A DNA stretch of 64,000 nucleotides from an uncultured Candidatus Nitrosopumilus sp. (GCA_905612295.1 CAJQRN010000007.1:1-64000), one strand, 5' to 3'. Shown: positions 42,122 through 51,678, numbered from the stretch's first letter. Notes: a model not told the origin generated them from the sequence alone. A program made the numbers and translations.

Positions 42122-42230
42122 AACAGTACTAGATTATTCCGATATTTTTTAATTACTATTGTAATGTCTGAATCATTTTTTTAGAAATTTTTTAACAAAG
42201 CTTATAATCGAAAGGATTATTGACAAACAC

Positions 42231-42545
42231 ATGTCAGAATCAATACCAATTTCAGAAGCAAAGAAAACCAAAAGTAATGTCAATGTTGAAGCTGAAGTTA
42301 TTTCTAAAGGAGAACCAAGAACGGTAAATCTCAAAACTGGCGGAACAGTAGATGTTTGTGATGCAGTAATATCTAATGCTGATGGAACTGAAGAAAACCA
42401 AATGAAACTCACATTGTGGGGTGACGATATCAAAGCAGTTAATGTTGGAGATAAAGTCCAAATAGAAAATGGTTACACAAATGAGTTTAAAGGTGAAGTA
42501 TCTCTAACCAAAGGAAAATTTGGTAAGATGAATATCAATCCTTAA
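42231..42545 (+). CDS. OB-fold single-stranded DNA/RNA-binding protein
   Basis: This is a 104-residue single OB-fold protein similar to the DNA-binding repeats of archaeal RPA and SOSS-B. The fold is read from NVEAEVISKGEPRTVNLKTG, VDVCDAVISNADG, MKLTLWGDDIKAVNVGDKVQI and the final VSLTKGKFGKM. It would bind single-stranded nucleic acid in replication, repair or RNA metabolism. Length is that of a minimal SSB. It converges with a membrane protein gene with a 4-bp overlap. A tRNA-like role is less likely. Confidence 0.82.
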   Translation: MSESIPISEAKKTKSNVNVEAEVISKGEPRTVNLKTGGTVDVCDAVISNADGTEENQMKLTLWGDDIKAVNVGDKVQIENGYTNEFKGEVSLTKGKFGKMNINP

Positions 42546-43147
42546 TAATTTCGCTTATTATCTAATTTATTTTTTAAATCTAATATCGTTACGATTATGC
42601 CAATTAATACAATTATAATTCCAAGGATAATTAAAAATCCTGAAATTATTAGAGGTAAAAGCATATCCATCATAGGAGAATTAGGATTTGAAAATGCATC
42701 AGAATTTTTAGGGTCTTCAGAAAACATAACCACAGTATCAATTATTCTAGTACCAGTATTTTCAATTTGAAAATTTAGTGTGTCAGATTGATCAATTATA
42801 GTTGTTGTAAATAAAACAGAATCATTTTGAATGAATTCGCCATAGGAATCTCCAAAAATATTTGAAATTTGTATGTATAACATATCACCATATTGGTAAT
42901 CAATTATTTGAATTCCCCACAATAGAGGAACATCAGATAGAGAGGTAGTGTAAGAAGTATAAATTACATCCCCAGGCATAATTTGAAAAGTTTCAGAAAC
43001 ATCATCAAACATTCCTTCAAAAAGAGAAGATACCAAAAAAGTTTCATCTTCTGAAATATTAGAAGGTACACTAGAGATTGCAATTAAAAGTGAAATCAAA
43101 ATTAAACTAAAACCAACAAGTGCAATAATAGGCCCATATTTTTTCAT
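42542..43147 (-). CDS. Membrane-anchored protein with an external domain
   Basis: This is a 201-residue protein with an N-terminal helix (residues 7-27) and a C-terminal helix (about 163-190). Between them is a domain of about 130 residues rich in Ser, Thr, Asp and aromatic residues, with no Cys. It probably sits outside the cytoplasmic membrane with both termini inside. The short basic tail (KNKLDNKRNY) fits this. No known family is recognised. It may be a cell-envelope protein. Confidence 0.7.
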   Translation of the reverse strand: MKKYGPIIALVGFSLILISLLIAISSVPSNISEDETFLVSSLFEGMFDDVSETFQIMPGDVIYTSYTTSLSDVPLLWGIQIIDYQYGDMLYIQISNIFGDSYGEFIQNDSVLFTTTIIDQSDTLNFQIENTGTRIIDTVVMFSEDPKNSDAFSNPNSPMMDMLLPLIISGFLIILGIIIVLIGIIVTILDLKNKLDNKRNY

Positions 43148-43205
43148 GTTAAAAATTAATGATGGTGTTGATTATTAGAAAATACATTAGAAAATACTAA
43201 AAAAT

Positions 43206-43976
43206 TTAACGTCTAGTTTTCTTTGCTGGTTTTCTTTTAGCTGCAGTCTTCTTTGCTGGTTTTCTTTTAGCTGCAGTCTTCTTTGCTGGTTTTCTTTTAG
43301 CAATAGTTTTCTTTGCTGGTTTTCTTTTAGCAATAGTTTTCTTTGCAAGATATTCTTTTAATTTTGAGGTTGCTCTATCCAGAGTCTTTGTAATATTTTC
43401 TTCAGATTTGGTTATTTTCTCAATTTCTTGTATAACCTTTACAGCAGTCTTATGGCTGGTAGTTAGCTTAGTACGTAGAGATGGTTTTGATTGAGTTTGT
43501 TTTTTAATTTGTGTTGTAATTTTGGATTTAAGTTCATCAAATGTAGAAACTTCACCAGTTATTTTTTTTAATGTTTTTTGTCTATTTTTAATTTCAGAGA
43601 TTAATTCCTGGAGATGGCCATTTAATGATCTTAATCTATCCTCAGCACTCTGTTTTTCTTCAGGAGTTTCAGCAAATTCAATTTGTTGTTCAGTTTGATC
43701 AATGAGTTCTTTTTCACTAGTAACACGTTCTTCAGCAACAGATACTAATCTTTCAATACTTTCAACTTGAGCAGTTTTTCTAGTAAGATTGTCTGAAACA
43801 TCTGAAACATCCTCTTTCTCAGATTCAATTTTTTTATCAACATTATGTAATCCAGTGGAAGAACGTTTTTCAATAGATTGAAGTTGACGAAGTTCGTTCT
43901 CAGCATTTTGTTTTGATTGTATTGCTGCTTTCTTTTTTTGACGTAATTGAATTACTGTTTGTTCTAATGATTCCAA
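43206..43976 (-). CDS. Coiled-coil protein with histone H1-like tail
   Basis: This is a 256-residue protein. Residues 1-210 form a long, charged alpha-helical coiled coil (QLRQKKKAAIQSKQNAENEL, then many Glu/Lys heptads). The last 45 residues are four repeats of AKRKPAKKT and close variants. Such Lys/Ala/Pro tails occur in histone H1 and bacterial H1-like proteins and bind DNA. The whole could link DNA to another protein or hold DNA segments together. It is not a known family to me. The nearest genes give no further hint. Confidence 0.75.
   Translation of the reverse strand: MESLEQTVIQLRQKKKAAIQSKQNAENELRQLQSIEKRSSTGLHNVDKKIESEKEDVSDVSDNLTRKTAQVESIERLVSVAEERVTSEKELIDQTEQQIEFAETPEEKQSAEDRLRSLNGHLQELISEIKNRQKTLKKITGEVSTFDELKSKITTQIKKQTQSKPSLRTKLTTSHKTAVKVIQEIEKITKSEENITKTLDRATSKLKEYLAKKTIAKRKPAKKTIAKRKPAKKTAAKRKPAKKTAAKRKPAKKTRR
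43216..43345 (-). repeat. 30-bp tandem repeats coding for AKRKPAKKT units
   Basis: A 30-bp unit of ten codons is repeated about four times at the 3' end of the coiled-coil gene. Pairs differ only in GCAATAG versus GCTGCAG segments (Ile versus Ala). Homogeneity suggests recent duplication. Confidence 0.85.
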
Positions 43977-44112
43977 TATCTACATCAAATAAAAGAGGAG
44001 ATTAAGTTGTTAACATGATCAGGATTTGACTTTTCGGTTAAGAAAATTAACTAACATTAATGGAAAAAAAGGATTTTTGAAAAAATATTAGTGACAATAG
44101 TTTAGTAAAACC

Positions 44113-44424
44113 ATGGATTTCCATCCAAAAGATCTGCCAATATCAAAAATATATGATGTAAAAAATGAAAATGAGGCAGTGCAAGCAGTAGAAGATATGG
44201 TAAATTTAGGATTTAAAGATAAAAAAGCAGGTTACAAAGTTTTAATGCCAAAAGAAACTAAAATTGCAAAAAGAATAGGATATACAGTTACCACGGGTGT
44301 AACAAAAGGACTTCGACAAAAAAATGAAACCAGAGATGTCAAGTATTGGACGTATCATCATAACGAAGATCATTTTGCAATTGTTTTAATTGATAATTCA
44401 ACTCTAACAGAACTAGGTTTTTGA
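44113..44424 (+). CDS. Hypothetical protein
   Basis: This is a 103-residue soluble protein that begins MDFHPKDLPISKIYDVKNE. The middle part is Lys-rich (DKKAGYKVLMPKETKIAKRI), and the C-terminal part has YWTYHHNEDHFAIVLID with clustered His and Asp. It has no Cys or membrane segments. It converges with the PAP2 gene with a 12-bp overlap. No family is recognised, and no function can be proposed. Confidence 0.65.
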   Translation: MDFHPKDLPISKIYDVKNENEAVQAVEDMVNLGFKDKKAGYKVLMPKETKIAKRIGYTVTTGVTKGLRQKNETRDVKYWTYHHNEDHFAIVLIDNSTLTELGF

Positions 44425-45081
44425 TTTATCAAAAATTTGATATAATTTTGTTCGATTTGCCATAACACCAGCAAGCATCACACCAATTATAGTTCCGCCA
44501 ATTACATCCATTGGAAAATGTTGTAAAACATACAATCTGCTAAAAGAGATCATTACAGGGTAAATGAATATCAAATATGCGCCACGAGGGAATCTCTCAG
44601 ACAGAGCATATCCCAAGATAATTGCAAATATCATAGAGTTAGCTGCATGTCCAGAGGGGTATGAAGCATCAAATCCACCTTCACAAAATAATGAAAATGT
44701 ATCACGGCTAATTTGTACGGGGAATTCAACTCCAAGATATTCAAAATCAGGCCGATCTCTATCTACACCGCATTTGATGTATCCTGTAAGTAGAGTAGAG
44801 ATTACAATCAAAATTAAAAGAGTAATTCCAATTCTACGAGTTTTTGGAATTACTAATAATATAATTGCAAACACCATCATGTTAAAAACATCTCCAGTCT
44901 CAGTAAGATATTGCATAAACAAGTCAAGAGTGGAATTTCCGACATTCTCTGAAAAGAATAGAATAACATTTTGATCAAAATCATCAGTTAATTCAAAAAA
45001 TACAAGAGATGTCAAAAAAAGGAAAAGTACAGTCAATAAGACAAAAGAACGCGACCGAATATCAAAAAGCCAATTTTTCAA
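44413..45081 (-). CDS. PAP2-family membrane phosphatase
   Basis: This is a 222-residue membrane protein of the PAP2/vanadium-haloperoxidase family. The three motifs are present: KCGVDRDRPDF (KX6RP), SYPSGHAANSM (PSGH) and SRLYVLQHFPMDVIGG (SRX5HX3D). It has about six membrane helices. It would dephosphorylate polyprenyl or lipid phosphates at the membrane, for example in N-glycosylation or isoprenoid recycling. The gene is divergent from pgk, with 140 bp between them. Confidence 0.87.
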   Translation of the reverse strand: MKNWLFDIRSRSFVLLTVLFLFLTSLVFFELTDDFDQNVILFFSENVGNSTLDLFMQYLTETGDVFNMMVFAIILLVIPKTRRIGITLLILIVISTLLTGYIKCGVDRDRPDFEYLGVEFPVQISRDTFSLFCEGGFDASYPSGHAANSMIFAIILGYALSERFPRGAYLIFIYPVMISFSRLYVLQHFPMDVIGGTIIGVMLAGVMANRTKLYQIFDKSKT

Positions 45082-45221
45082 TTAATTAAACCTCAACAAC
45101 ATGCATTTTAATTTACATTAATAGATAACTTTTAAAAAATAACCTACACAATACAAACAAAATTTATTAAAATAATCATGATCGGCTCAAAGATTTTAAC
45201 CAAGGATATACTAGAAAAATT

Positions 45222-46430
45222 GTGAAAATACTCACATTAGATGACTTTGATCTAAAGGGGAAAACAGTTTTTGTTAGAATGGATATGAATTGTCCCATAG
45301 ATCCAGAAACTAATGAAATTTTAGGTACAAAAAGAATTGAAGAGGCAATTGAAACTCTAGAATCATTAAAAGAATCCAAAGTAGTAATAGCATCCCATCA
45401 AGGAAGAGTAGGAAATAACGAGTATACAGGGATGAATAAGCATGCAGAAGTCCTTGAAAAATTAATGAATAGAAAAATAAAATATGTTGAGGACACTATC
45501 GGAGAAGCTGCACAAAATGCAATTAAAAATTTAGAAAATGGGGAAATATTACTTTTAGATAACTTAAGATTATGTGCTGAAGAGAATTATGAATTTACAC
45601 CAGAAAATGCTGCAAAAACAATAATGGTATCAAGATTATCAAAATTATTTGATCTTTGTGTATTGGATTCGTTTCCAAGTGCACATAGGTCACATCCATC
45701 AATTGTAGGATTTGCACAAGTACTACCAGCATGTGCAGGACGAATTGTTGAAAGAGAAGTAAGAAATTTAGACACCATAATGACAGTTGCAAAAGCACCG
45801 CACGTAATTATTCTAGGAGGATCCAAAGTGCCAGACAGATTAGAGGCAATAAAATTACTAATTCAAAATGGAAGAGCAGACCATGTTTTACTTACAGGAT
45901 TAATTGCAAATGTATTCATGCGTGCTCAAGCCAGAATTAAATCACCTTTAGGAATAAAAAGAGAAGAGGAAATTGTTGCAAAAGCACATTCATTGATAGG
46001 GGAGTATCCAGATGTATTTGCAACTCCTGTAGACGTTGCAATTGATAAAGATGGTCAAAGAGTTGAAATGGATGTTAGAGAGATAGAGAAAGAAGATAAA
46101 ATTTTTGACTTAGGTCCTAAAACAATTGAATATTATTCAAAATTAATTTCAGGTGCTGGAACTGTATTCATTAGTGGACCTGCAGGGTTTTTTGAAAAAG
46201 AGAATTTCAAATATGGTACAACACAAATGCTTACTGCAGTGGCAAATTCAATGGCAACAACAATTGTCAGTGGCGGACATTTAACAACAGCATTAAAGCA
46301 ACAAGGGTTAGCAGATAAAATCAATCACATTAGTACTGCAGGTGGGGCATTAGTGCTATATCTAACGGGAGAAAAACTTTCAATGATGAAAGCATTAGAA
46401 GATGCTGCAGAAAAATTCAGATCTAAATAG
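45222..46430 (+). CDS. pgk: Phosphoglycerate kinase
   Basis: This is a 402-residue PGK that makes or uses 1,3-bisphosphoglycerate. It has TVFVRMDMNCPIDPE near residue 15, IASHQGRV, LLLDNLRLCAEE and DSFPSAHRSHPS. In the C-terminal half, ILGGSKVPDRLEAIK and FISGPAGFFEKE are seen. The usual NEAFGTAHR-like segment is a divergent SFPSAHRSH, as in many archaeal PGKs. Translation starts at GTG, about 25 nt after a TTTTAACC box. In an autotrophic thaumarchaeon the enzyme should mainly run in the gluconeogenic direction, together with ApgM at 18887. Confidence 0.93.
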   Translation: MKILTLDDFDLKGKTVFVRMDMNCPIDPETNEILGTKRIEEAIETLESLKESKVVIASHQGRVGNNEYTGMNKHAEVLEKLMNRKIKYVEDTIGEAAQNAIKNLENGEILLLDNLRLCAEENYEFTPENAAKTIMVSRLSKLFDLCVLDSFPSAHRSHPSIVGFAQVLPACAGRIVEREVRNLDTIMTVAKAPHVIILGGSKVPDRLEAIKLLIQNGRADHVLLTGLIANVFMRAQARIKSPLGIKREEEIVAKAHSLIGEYPDVFATPVDVAIDKDGQRVEMDVREIEKEDKIFDLGPKTIEYYSKLISGAGTVFISGPAGFFEKENFKYGTTQMLTAVANSMATTIVSGGHLTTALKQQGLADKINHISTAGGALVLYLTGEKLSMMKALEDAAEKFRSK

Positions 46431-46770
46431 AAGATTTACAGGAAGGGTTAGGACAAGTTCTGTCTTCAGCAGTTCCAAGATAGATATCATTACTACAAGA
46501 ATTACAATGAAGTTTTTCAACAGTATCAAATAATTTTAGAAAAATAGTAGTCAAATTCTGAGCTATATTTCGTGTAAGACCAGAGTCACAAAGATCATTG
46601 AATAAAGATTCAGTGTCATCAATTATCCAAGAAGAGTCAATGTCACCATTGGATTTGAGAATTTCAAAAATTTGATCATTGGTAAATTTTGTATCAGTGT
46701 CATTAAATTTTTCAAAAATAATTTTTCTTATTTGTAACGGAATTGGAATTAAAGGCGTAAAATCACTCAT
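46423..46770 (-). CDS. Hypothetical protein with C-terminal zinc-ribbon-like cluster
   Basis: This is a 115-residue acidic protein. The first 75 residues are helical and may form a winged-helix-like fold (FTNDQIFEILKSNGDID). The C-terminus has HCNSCSNDIYLGTAEDR then TCPNPSCKSSI, which is two CX2-4C pairs, so it probably binds zinc. It is the last gene of the suf cluster, 1 nt from sufU, and may help that system. It converges with pgk with an 8-bp overlap. Confidence 0.7.
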   Translation of the reverse strand: MSDFTPLIPIPLQIRKIIFEKFNDTDTKFTNDQIFEILKSNGDIDSSWIIDDTESLFNDLCDSGLTRNIAQNLTTIFLKLFDTVEKLHCNSCSNDIYLGTAEDRTCPNPSCKSSI

Positions 46771-46771
46771 A

Positions 46772-47212
46772 CTAATACAGATTCTCGGCCTCTGTTTTTA
46801 GCGTATCTGCACCTTTTTCATCATCCAGATTAGAACCAAGATAGGTATACAGTGCAGATTTGAGCACCTTAAGAGAAAGTAATGCGCATTTAATTCTAAC
46901 AGCCTGTAAGTGGTCTAATCCTAATTCACCTAGCACATCATGTTTTTCAATTTTTCTTACATCATCAAGAGATTTTCCTTTAGTAATATCAGTGAGAACA
47001 GAAGTACAAGCCATACAAATTGCACAGCCTTTTCCATGAAATTTAATATCAGTGACTTTGTCATCATCAATTTTCATATCAATATCAATACTATCACCAC
47101 ATAGAGGGTTGGAATCATGAAATGTTACATCATGATTTTCAATTTCTCCATAGTTGAGAGGATTTCTTGAATAATCAACAATCATTTCATGGTAGATATC
47201 AGTGCCGCTCAT
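46772..47212 (-). CDS. sufU: Fe-S scaffold/sulfur-transfer protein SufU (IscU-like)
   Basis: This is a 146-residue IscU/SufU-type protein. The three conserved Cys lie in NPLCGDSIDIDMKI, GKGCAICMACTSVLTD and RIKCALLSLKVLKSAL, together with the conserved Asp after the first Cys. It accepts sulfur from SufS and passes it to the SufBCD scaffold, probably with a zinc ion bound. It overlaps sufS by 4 nt. Length fits SufU rather than the shorter IscU. Confidence 0.92.
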   Translation of the reverse strand: MSGTDIYHEMIVDYSRNPLNYGEIENHDVTFHDSNPLCGDSIDIDMKIDDDKVTDIKFHGKGCAICMACTSVLTDITKGKSLDDVRKIEKHDVLGELGLDHLQAVRIKCALLSLKVLKSALYTYLGSNLDDEKGADTLKTEAENLY

Positions 47213-48453
47213 AATTTAAACACCTTAGCAACTATATTTAATGAATTGATTAGAGCATCAACATCAGCCTTTGTATTATAAATATAGAAACTAGCTCTAG
47301 AAGTTGCAGCAACGTTTAGTCTCTCCATCAATACTTGAGCACAGTGATGACCTGAACGAAGTGCAATGCCTTCCCCATCAATTATTTGAGCAACATCATG
47401 TGGATGTACATCTGCAAAATTAAAGGATATGACACCACCACGTTTTGTAATATCTTTAGTACCATAGATTTGAAGTCCAGGAATTTTTGAAAATTCATCT
47501 ATAGCATATTTAGTTAATTCAATTTCATGTTGTCTTACATTATCCATTCCAATTTTTGTAAGATAGTCAATTGCAGCTCCAAATCCTATAACATCTGCAA
47601 TACTTGGAGTTCCTGCTTCAAATTTGTAAGGTAAATCATTCCAAGTAGTTTCATACTTGTGAACTTCTCTAATCATATCACCACCACCATGAAATGGATT
47701 CATTGTTTGTAATACAGATTTTCTAACCCATAAAACACCAATTCCAGTAGGAGCCAACATTTTGTGTCCAGAGAATGCAAAGAAATCACAACCCAAAGTA
47801 TCAAGATCAACTTTCATGTGAGGTACGGCTTGTGCACCATCAATCAAAGTAGGAACACCTGCAGCCTTACATTTTGCAATAATTTTTTCAGCATCAGTAA
47901 TAGTTCCAAGAACATTAGACATCAAACTAAAAGTTACAAGTTTTACCTTACCAGTTGCAAGATATTTATCAAGATCATCTAAATTTAATTGTCCATCATC
48001 ATTCATTCCAATATATTCTAATTTTGCACGTTTTTCTTGAGTGAGTAATTGCCATGGAACAATATTACTATGATGTTCATATTCGGTGGTGACAATAATA
48101 TCACCTTCATTGATATGAGATCTCCCCCATGCATATGCAACTAAATTAATTGCTTCAGTAGTTCCTCTAACAAAAATAAGTTCTTGGCGATTTTTAATAT
48201 TAACAAATTTTGCAATTTTATCTCTAGCTGATTCATAAGCTTCAGTAGATTCTTCAGCAAGAGCATATACTGCACGATGAATATTTGCATTATGATTTCT
48301 ATAATAATCAGTAATTGCATCAATTACTTGATTAGGTTTTTGAGTTGTAGATGCATTATCTAAATAAACAAGACGTTTGTTATCCCTAACAGTTCTTTTT
48401 AAAATTGGAAAGTCATTTCTAAGATTTTCAAAAGAGTCTTCAGTACTTTGCAA
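47209..48453 (-). CDS. sufS: Cysteine desulfurase SufS
   Basis: This is a 414-residue class V PLP enzyme, group II desulfurase. The PLP-binding His and Lys are in TEYEHHSNIVPWQLL and FAFSGHKMLAPTGIGVL. RSGHHCAQVLMERL carries the catalytic Cys near residue 370 in the short SufS-type loop. It removes sulfur from cysteine for Fe-S clusters. It overlaps sufU by 4 nt and follows the Rieske gene. All hallmarks are intact. Confidence 0.94.
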   Translation of the reverse strand: MQSTEDSFENLRNDFPILKRTVRDNKRLVYLDNASTTQKPNQVIDAITDYYRNHNANIHRAVYALAEESTEAYESARDKIAKFVNIKNRQELIFVRGTTEAINLVAYAWGRSHINEGDIIVTTEYEHHSNIVPWQLLTQEKRAKLEYIGMNDDGQLNLDDLDKYLATGKVKLVTFSLMSNVLGTITDAEKIIAKCKAAGVPTLIDGAQAVPHMKVDLDTLGCDFFAFSGHKMLAPTGIGVLWVRKSVLQTMNPFHGGGDMIREVHKYETTWNDLPYKFEAGTPSIADVIGFGAAIDYLTKIGMDNVRQHEIELTKYAIDEFSKIPGLQIYGTKDITKRGGVISFNFADVHPHDVAQIIDGEGIALRSGHHCAQVLMERLNVAATSRASFYIYNTKADVDALINSLNIVAKVFKL

Positions 48454-48456
48454 TTT

Positions 48457-48774
48457 TTAAACCTCCACAAATATTTCGTTGTTATCAATTTTAACTGGAT
48501 ATACTTTGAGAGCAGTTTCAGCTGGAAGATTATTTGGTTTACCATTAACTAAATTAAAAACAGAAAGATGCAATGGACATCTAACACCTTCTTCACTAAA
48601 GAATCCAGTAGAAAGATCGGCATCAGCATGAGTACAAATTAAATCAGTAGCATGAATTTTTCCATCAAGATTTGCTATCAATAATTTCATTCCATCCTTT
48701 ACAAAGCCAAAAAGTTCACCTTTTTTTACTTGTTCTAAATTGCATGTTTTAATCCATTCAGACAAAAAAATCAC
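48457..48774 (-). CDS. Rieske-type 2Fe-2S ferredoxin
   Basis: This is a 105-residue Rieske protein with ICTHADADL and RCPLHLSVFNL (the CXH...CX2H pair), so it binds a 2Fe-2S cluster. It is soluble, with no membrane anchor. It lies between sufD and sufS. The start is a GTG that overlaps the sufD stop (GTGA). Its position suggests electron delivery for cluster assembly or repair. Similar small ferredoxins also serve oxygenases, so the role is an inference. Confidence 0.9.
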   Translation of the reverse strand: MIFLSEWIKTCNLEQVKKGELFGFVKDGMKLLIANLDGKIHATDLICTHADADLSTGFFSEEGVRCPLHLSVFNLVNGKPNNLPAETALKVYPVKIDNNEIFVEV

Positions 48775-50171
48775 CTATACTTGTAGTGTTGTTCAACTTC
48801 GGAATTTTCATCATAACGGGTTTCTTCGATTTCAACAAACTTTGCTAGCTCTTCATCTGTATTTATACTCAATTCACGATTATCCCATTTTGATTCAATA
48901 AGATATGCAATCCATGCTCTAACTTGAAAAGACATTTTTCTTGAAAGGGGTTCTAAGAAACCCTCAACAATAGTTCTTTCAGCTTCCTCATGAGTTAGAC
49001 ATCTAGTTTTTAGATAGAAAATTTGTTCTTCGTCAATTTGTGCAACAGATGCAGAGTGTGTTGCCTTAACATCATTAGTAAATATCTCTAATCCAGGAAT
49101 TGAATCAGATTTTGCATCTTTATCTAAAAGAATTGAACGTCCAGATAAGAAAGAATTTGATTTAGTTGCATTTTCCTTAATTCTAATCATTCCTTTGAAA
49201 AGAGATTTAGATTTATTTCGAAGAATAGATTTTTCAACTACACGTCCTTCAGTAGATGGGCTTTCATGGTTCACATTAGTTTGAATATCAAAAGATTGTT
49301 CATTGTTTCCAAAAATAACTTCAGAGTCATTTGAGGATGCACCAGTACCATTAAGAAAATATTCAATTTTATATCTAGATAACATTGAACCAAATAATCC
49401 AGAGTACCAGTTTACTTTAGCATCTTGTCCTAAGTCAGTACGTTTTGTTGAAAAAGTTACAGCCTGTTGATCCATCATTTGTAAAGTAGTAACATCCAAT
49501 TGAGCATTTGCAGCAACATTTGTGTTCATTAATTCAAGATATGCTTGCTGTGTTTGAATATTTGCAGAATACAATTCTTGAACAAGCGTAGATTTACTAC
49601 TCTCATCTGCAAAAATAATATTTCTAGAAATAGTTGAATGTCCATCTTCAGATAAACATGTCAAAAAGTAAATGGGTTTATCTAAAATAAAATTACGTGG
49701 TATGTGGATAAATATTCCAGAATTAAAAGCAGCATTATTCAAAGCCGTAAATTTATCATCTCCAGAATCGGATGCCTCTAATGCCTTTTTTACTAATTCA
49801 AAATTATTTTGAATGGCATCAGAGATTGAAGAAATCACAAGACCTTTTGATTTTAATTCATCAGGTAGATTAATTCTATGAATGTTAGTTCCAATTTGAA
49901 TAATACAAATTTCATTTTCTAACTCACCTAATCTTTTCTTAAGAAAAGCAGGTACTGTTTCAGTAGTAGTGTTTGAAAGAGATACTTTTTCAGGATCCAT
50001 TTTTTTTGCATCAGTATACTTATTGTATAACGGAGATGTCTCAAGTGGAAGACTATCATAAATGGATAAAGAATTTTTTCTATAATTTTTTAACCACTCA
50101 GGCTCATTCATAGATGAAGAAATTTCTTCAATATGAGAAGTGTTTAGTTTTGAAAGTAATTCTTGAGACAT
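48771..50171 (-). CDS. sufD: Fe-S assembly scaffold SufD
   Basis: This is a 466-residue SufD-like protein that pairs with SufB in the SufBC2D scaffold. The N-terminal part has NEPEWLKNYRKNSL. The parallel beta-helix region includes GIFIHIPRNFILDKPIYF and IRIKENATKSNSFLSGR, and the C-terminal segment is ATHSASVAQIDEEQIFYLKT. Compared with SufB it is more divergent, as SufD is in most genomes. It overlaps the Rieske gene by 4 nt and follows sufB by 25 nt. Confidence 0.9.
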   Translation of the reverse strand: MSQELLSKLNTSHIEEISSSMNEPEWLKNYRKNSLSIYDSLPLETSPLYNKYTDAKKMDPEKVSLSNTTTETVPAFLKKRLGELENEICIIQIGTNIHRINLPDELKSKGLVISSISDAIQNNFELVKKALEASDSGDDKFTALNNAAFNSGIFIHIPRNFILDKPIYFLTCLSEDGHSTISRNIIFADESSKSTLVQELYSANIQTQQAYLELMNTNVAANAQLDVTTLQMMDQQAVTFSTKRTDLGQDAKVNWYSGLFGSMLSRYKIEYFLNGTGASSNDSEVIFGNNEQSFDIQTNVNHESPSTEGRVVEKSILRNKSKSLFKGMIRIKENATKSNSFLSGRSILLDKDAKSDSIPGLEIFTNDVKATHSASVAQIDEEQIFYLKTRCLTHEEAERTIVEGFLEPLSRKMSFQVRAWIAYLIESKWDNRELSINTDEELAKFVEIEETRYDENSEVEQHYKYR

Positions 50172-50196
50172 GATTAATCAGATAAAAATTGGGAGT

Positions 50197-51597
50197 TTAT
50201 CCCACAGAGTCATCCATTTCTAATTTAATGAGTCTGTTTAATTCAACTGCATATTCCATTGGTAGTTCTTTTGTAAATGGCTCCATAAATCCATTAACAA
50301 TTAATGATAATGCATCCTCCTCACTAAATCCTCTAGACATAAGATAGAAAATTTGTTCGTCGCCAATTTTTCCTACAGTAGCTTCGTGAGTGATTGTTGC
50401 ATCCTCTTGATCAATTACCATATACGGATAAGTATCAGTTTTAGAGGTATCATCCATTAGCAATGCATCACATCTAACAGTGGATTTTACACCAGTAGCG
50501 CCCTTTGCAACATTCAACATTCCTCTATAAGTTGAACGTCCATCTAATCGGCTTACAGATTTAGATGTAACTTTAGAAGTTGTGTTTGGTGCAAGATGTA
50601 CCATTTTAGCGCCAGTATCTTGATGTTGACCTTTACCTGCAAATGCAATAGATAATGTTTCACCATATGCTCTTTCACCCATGAGATACACACCAGGATA
50701 TTTCATAGTTAATTTGCTTCCAATGTTTCCATCAATCCATTCAACAGTTGCACCTTCGTATGCATAAGCACGTTTTGTTACAAGATTATAAACATCAGAA
50801 CTCCAGTTTTGAATAGTAGTATATCTTAATTTTGCATCCTTGTGTGCAACAAGTTCAACAACAGCAGAGTGAAGTGATTCAGAAGAATATACAGGAGCAG
50901 TACAACCTTCGATGTAATGTACTTCTGCACCTTCATCAACAATGATTAATGTTCTTTCAAATTGACCAATGTTTTCGGCATTAATTCTAAAGTATGCTTG
51001 TAAAGGCATGTCGATATGAACACCTTTTGGAACATAGATAAATGAGCCACCACTCCATACAGCACTGTTTAGTGCTGCAAATTTGTTATCCTCTGGAGGG
51101 ATAATTTTACCAAAGTATTTTTTGAATAATTCAGGATGATCAATTAAAGCTTGATCAGTATCTAAAAACAAAACACCTTGTTTTGCTAAATCTTCTCTTA
51201 AACTGTGATAAACAACTTCAGATTCGTATTGTGCACCAACACCTGCTAAAAATTTCTTTTCAGCTTCTGGAATTCCAAGTTTATCAAAAGTTTTTTTAAC
51301 ATTATCTGGAACATCATCCCAATCTTTTGCTACACCTTCAGATGCTTTAGCATAATAGTAGATATTTTGGAAATCAATTTGACTAAGATCACCACCCCAA
51401 GTTGGCATTGGTTTTTGCATAAAAATTTCATAAGAACGTAATCTAAAATCCAGCATCCACTGTGGCTCGTTTTTCATTTTACTAATTTCAATTACAGTAT
51501 TTTTAGAGAGTCCTTTCTTACTAAGGTGGACATACATTTCGGTAGAATCTTTAAAATCATATTTTGTATAATCAATGTCAAGGTTTTCTGTTGTCAT
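50197..51597 (-). CDS. sufB: Fe-S assembly scaffold SufB
   Basis: This is a 466-residue SufB. Typical features are [17 protein letters not shown] near residue 45, [19 protein letters not shown] near residue 185, [20 protein letters not shown] near residue 235 and the C-terminal [19 protein letters not shown]. Cys and His residues for cluster binding are in these blocks. It leads the operon sufB-sufD-Rieske-sufS-sufU-hyp. A TATA box at 51618-51626 predicts a leaderless transcript. Confidence 0.95.
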   Translation of the reverse strand: MTTENLDIDYTKYDFKDSTEMYVHLSKKGLSKNTVIEISKMKNEPQWMLDFRLRSYEIFMQKPMPTWGGDLSQIDFQNIYYYAKASEGVAKDWDDVPDNVKKTFDKLGIPEAEKKFLAGVGAQYESEVVYHSLREDLAKQGVLFLDTDQALIDHPELFKKYFGKIIPPEDNKFAALNSAVWSGGSFIYVPKGVHIDMPLQAYFRINAENIGQFERTLIIVDEGAEVHYIEGCTAPVYSSESLHSAVVELVAHKDAKLRYTTIQNWSSDVYNLVTKRAYAYEGATVEWIDGNIGSKLTMKYPGVYLMGERAYGETLSIAFAGKGQHQDTGAKMVHLAPNTTSKVTSKSVSRLDGRSTYRGMLNVAKGATGVKSTVRCDALLMDDTSKTDTYPYMVIDQEDATITHEATVGKIGDEQIFYLMSRGFSEEDALSLIVNGFMEPFTKELPMEYAVELNRLIKLEMDDSVG

Positions 51598-51617
51598 GTC
51601 AATGATAACTCCGTTAT

Positions 51618-51626
51618 ATTATAAAT
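51618..51626 (-). promoter_or_regulatory. TATA box of the suf operon
   Basis: On the minus strand ATTTATAAT lies 21-29 nt before the sufB ATG (51597), the spacing expected for a leaderless transcript. The box is followed at 51647-51669 by a 9-bp direct repeat that could hold a regulator. Confidence 0.6.
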
Positions 51627-51646
51627 ACATGAGGAAAAATAGGGAC

Positions 51647-51669
51647 AGCTAAATAGCTTGAGCTAAATA
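51647..51669 (-). repeat. Direct repeat upstream of the suf promoter
   Basis: AGCTAAATA (plus strand) occurs at 51647-51655 and 51661-51669, 14 bp apart, with an inner AGCT-4 nt-AGCT. It lies about 20-45 bp upstream of the suf TATA box, a usual place for an archaeal activator or repressor. Confidence 0.4.
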
Positions 51670-51678
51670 AGACTTGGA

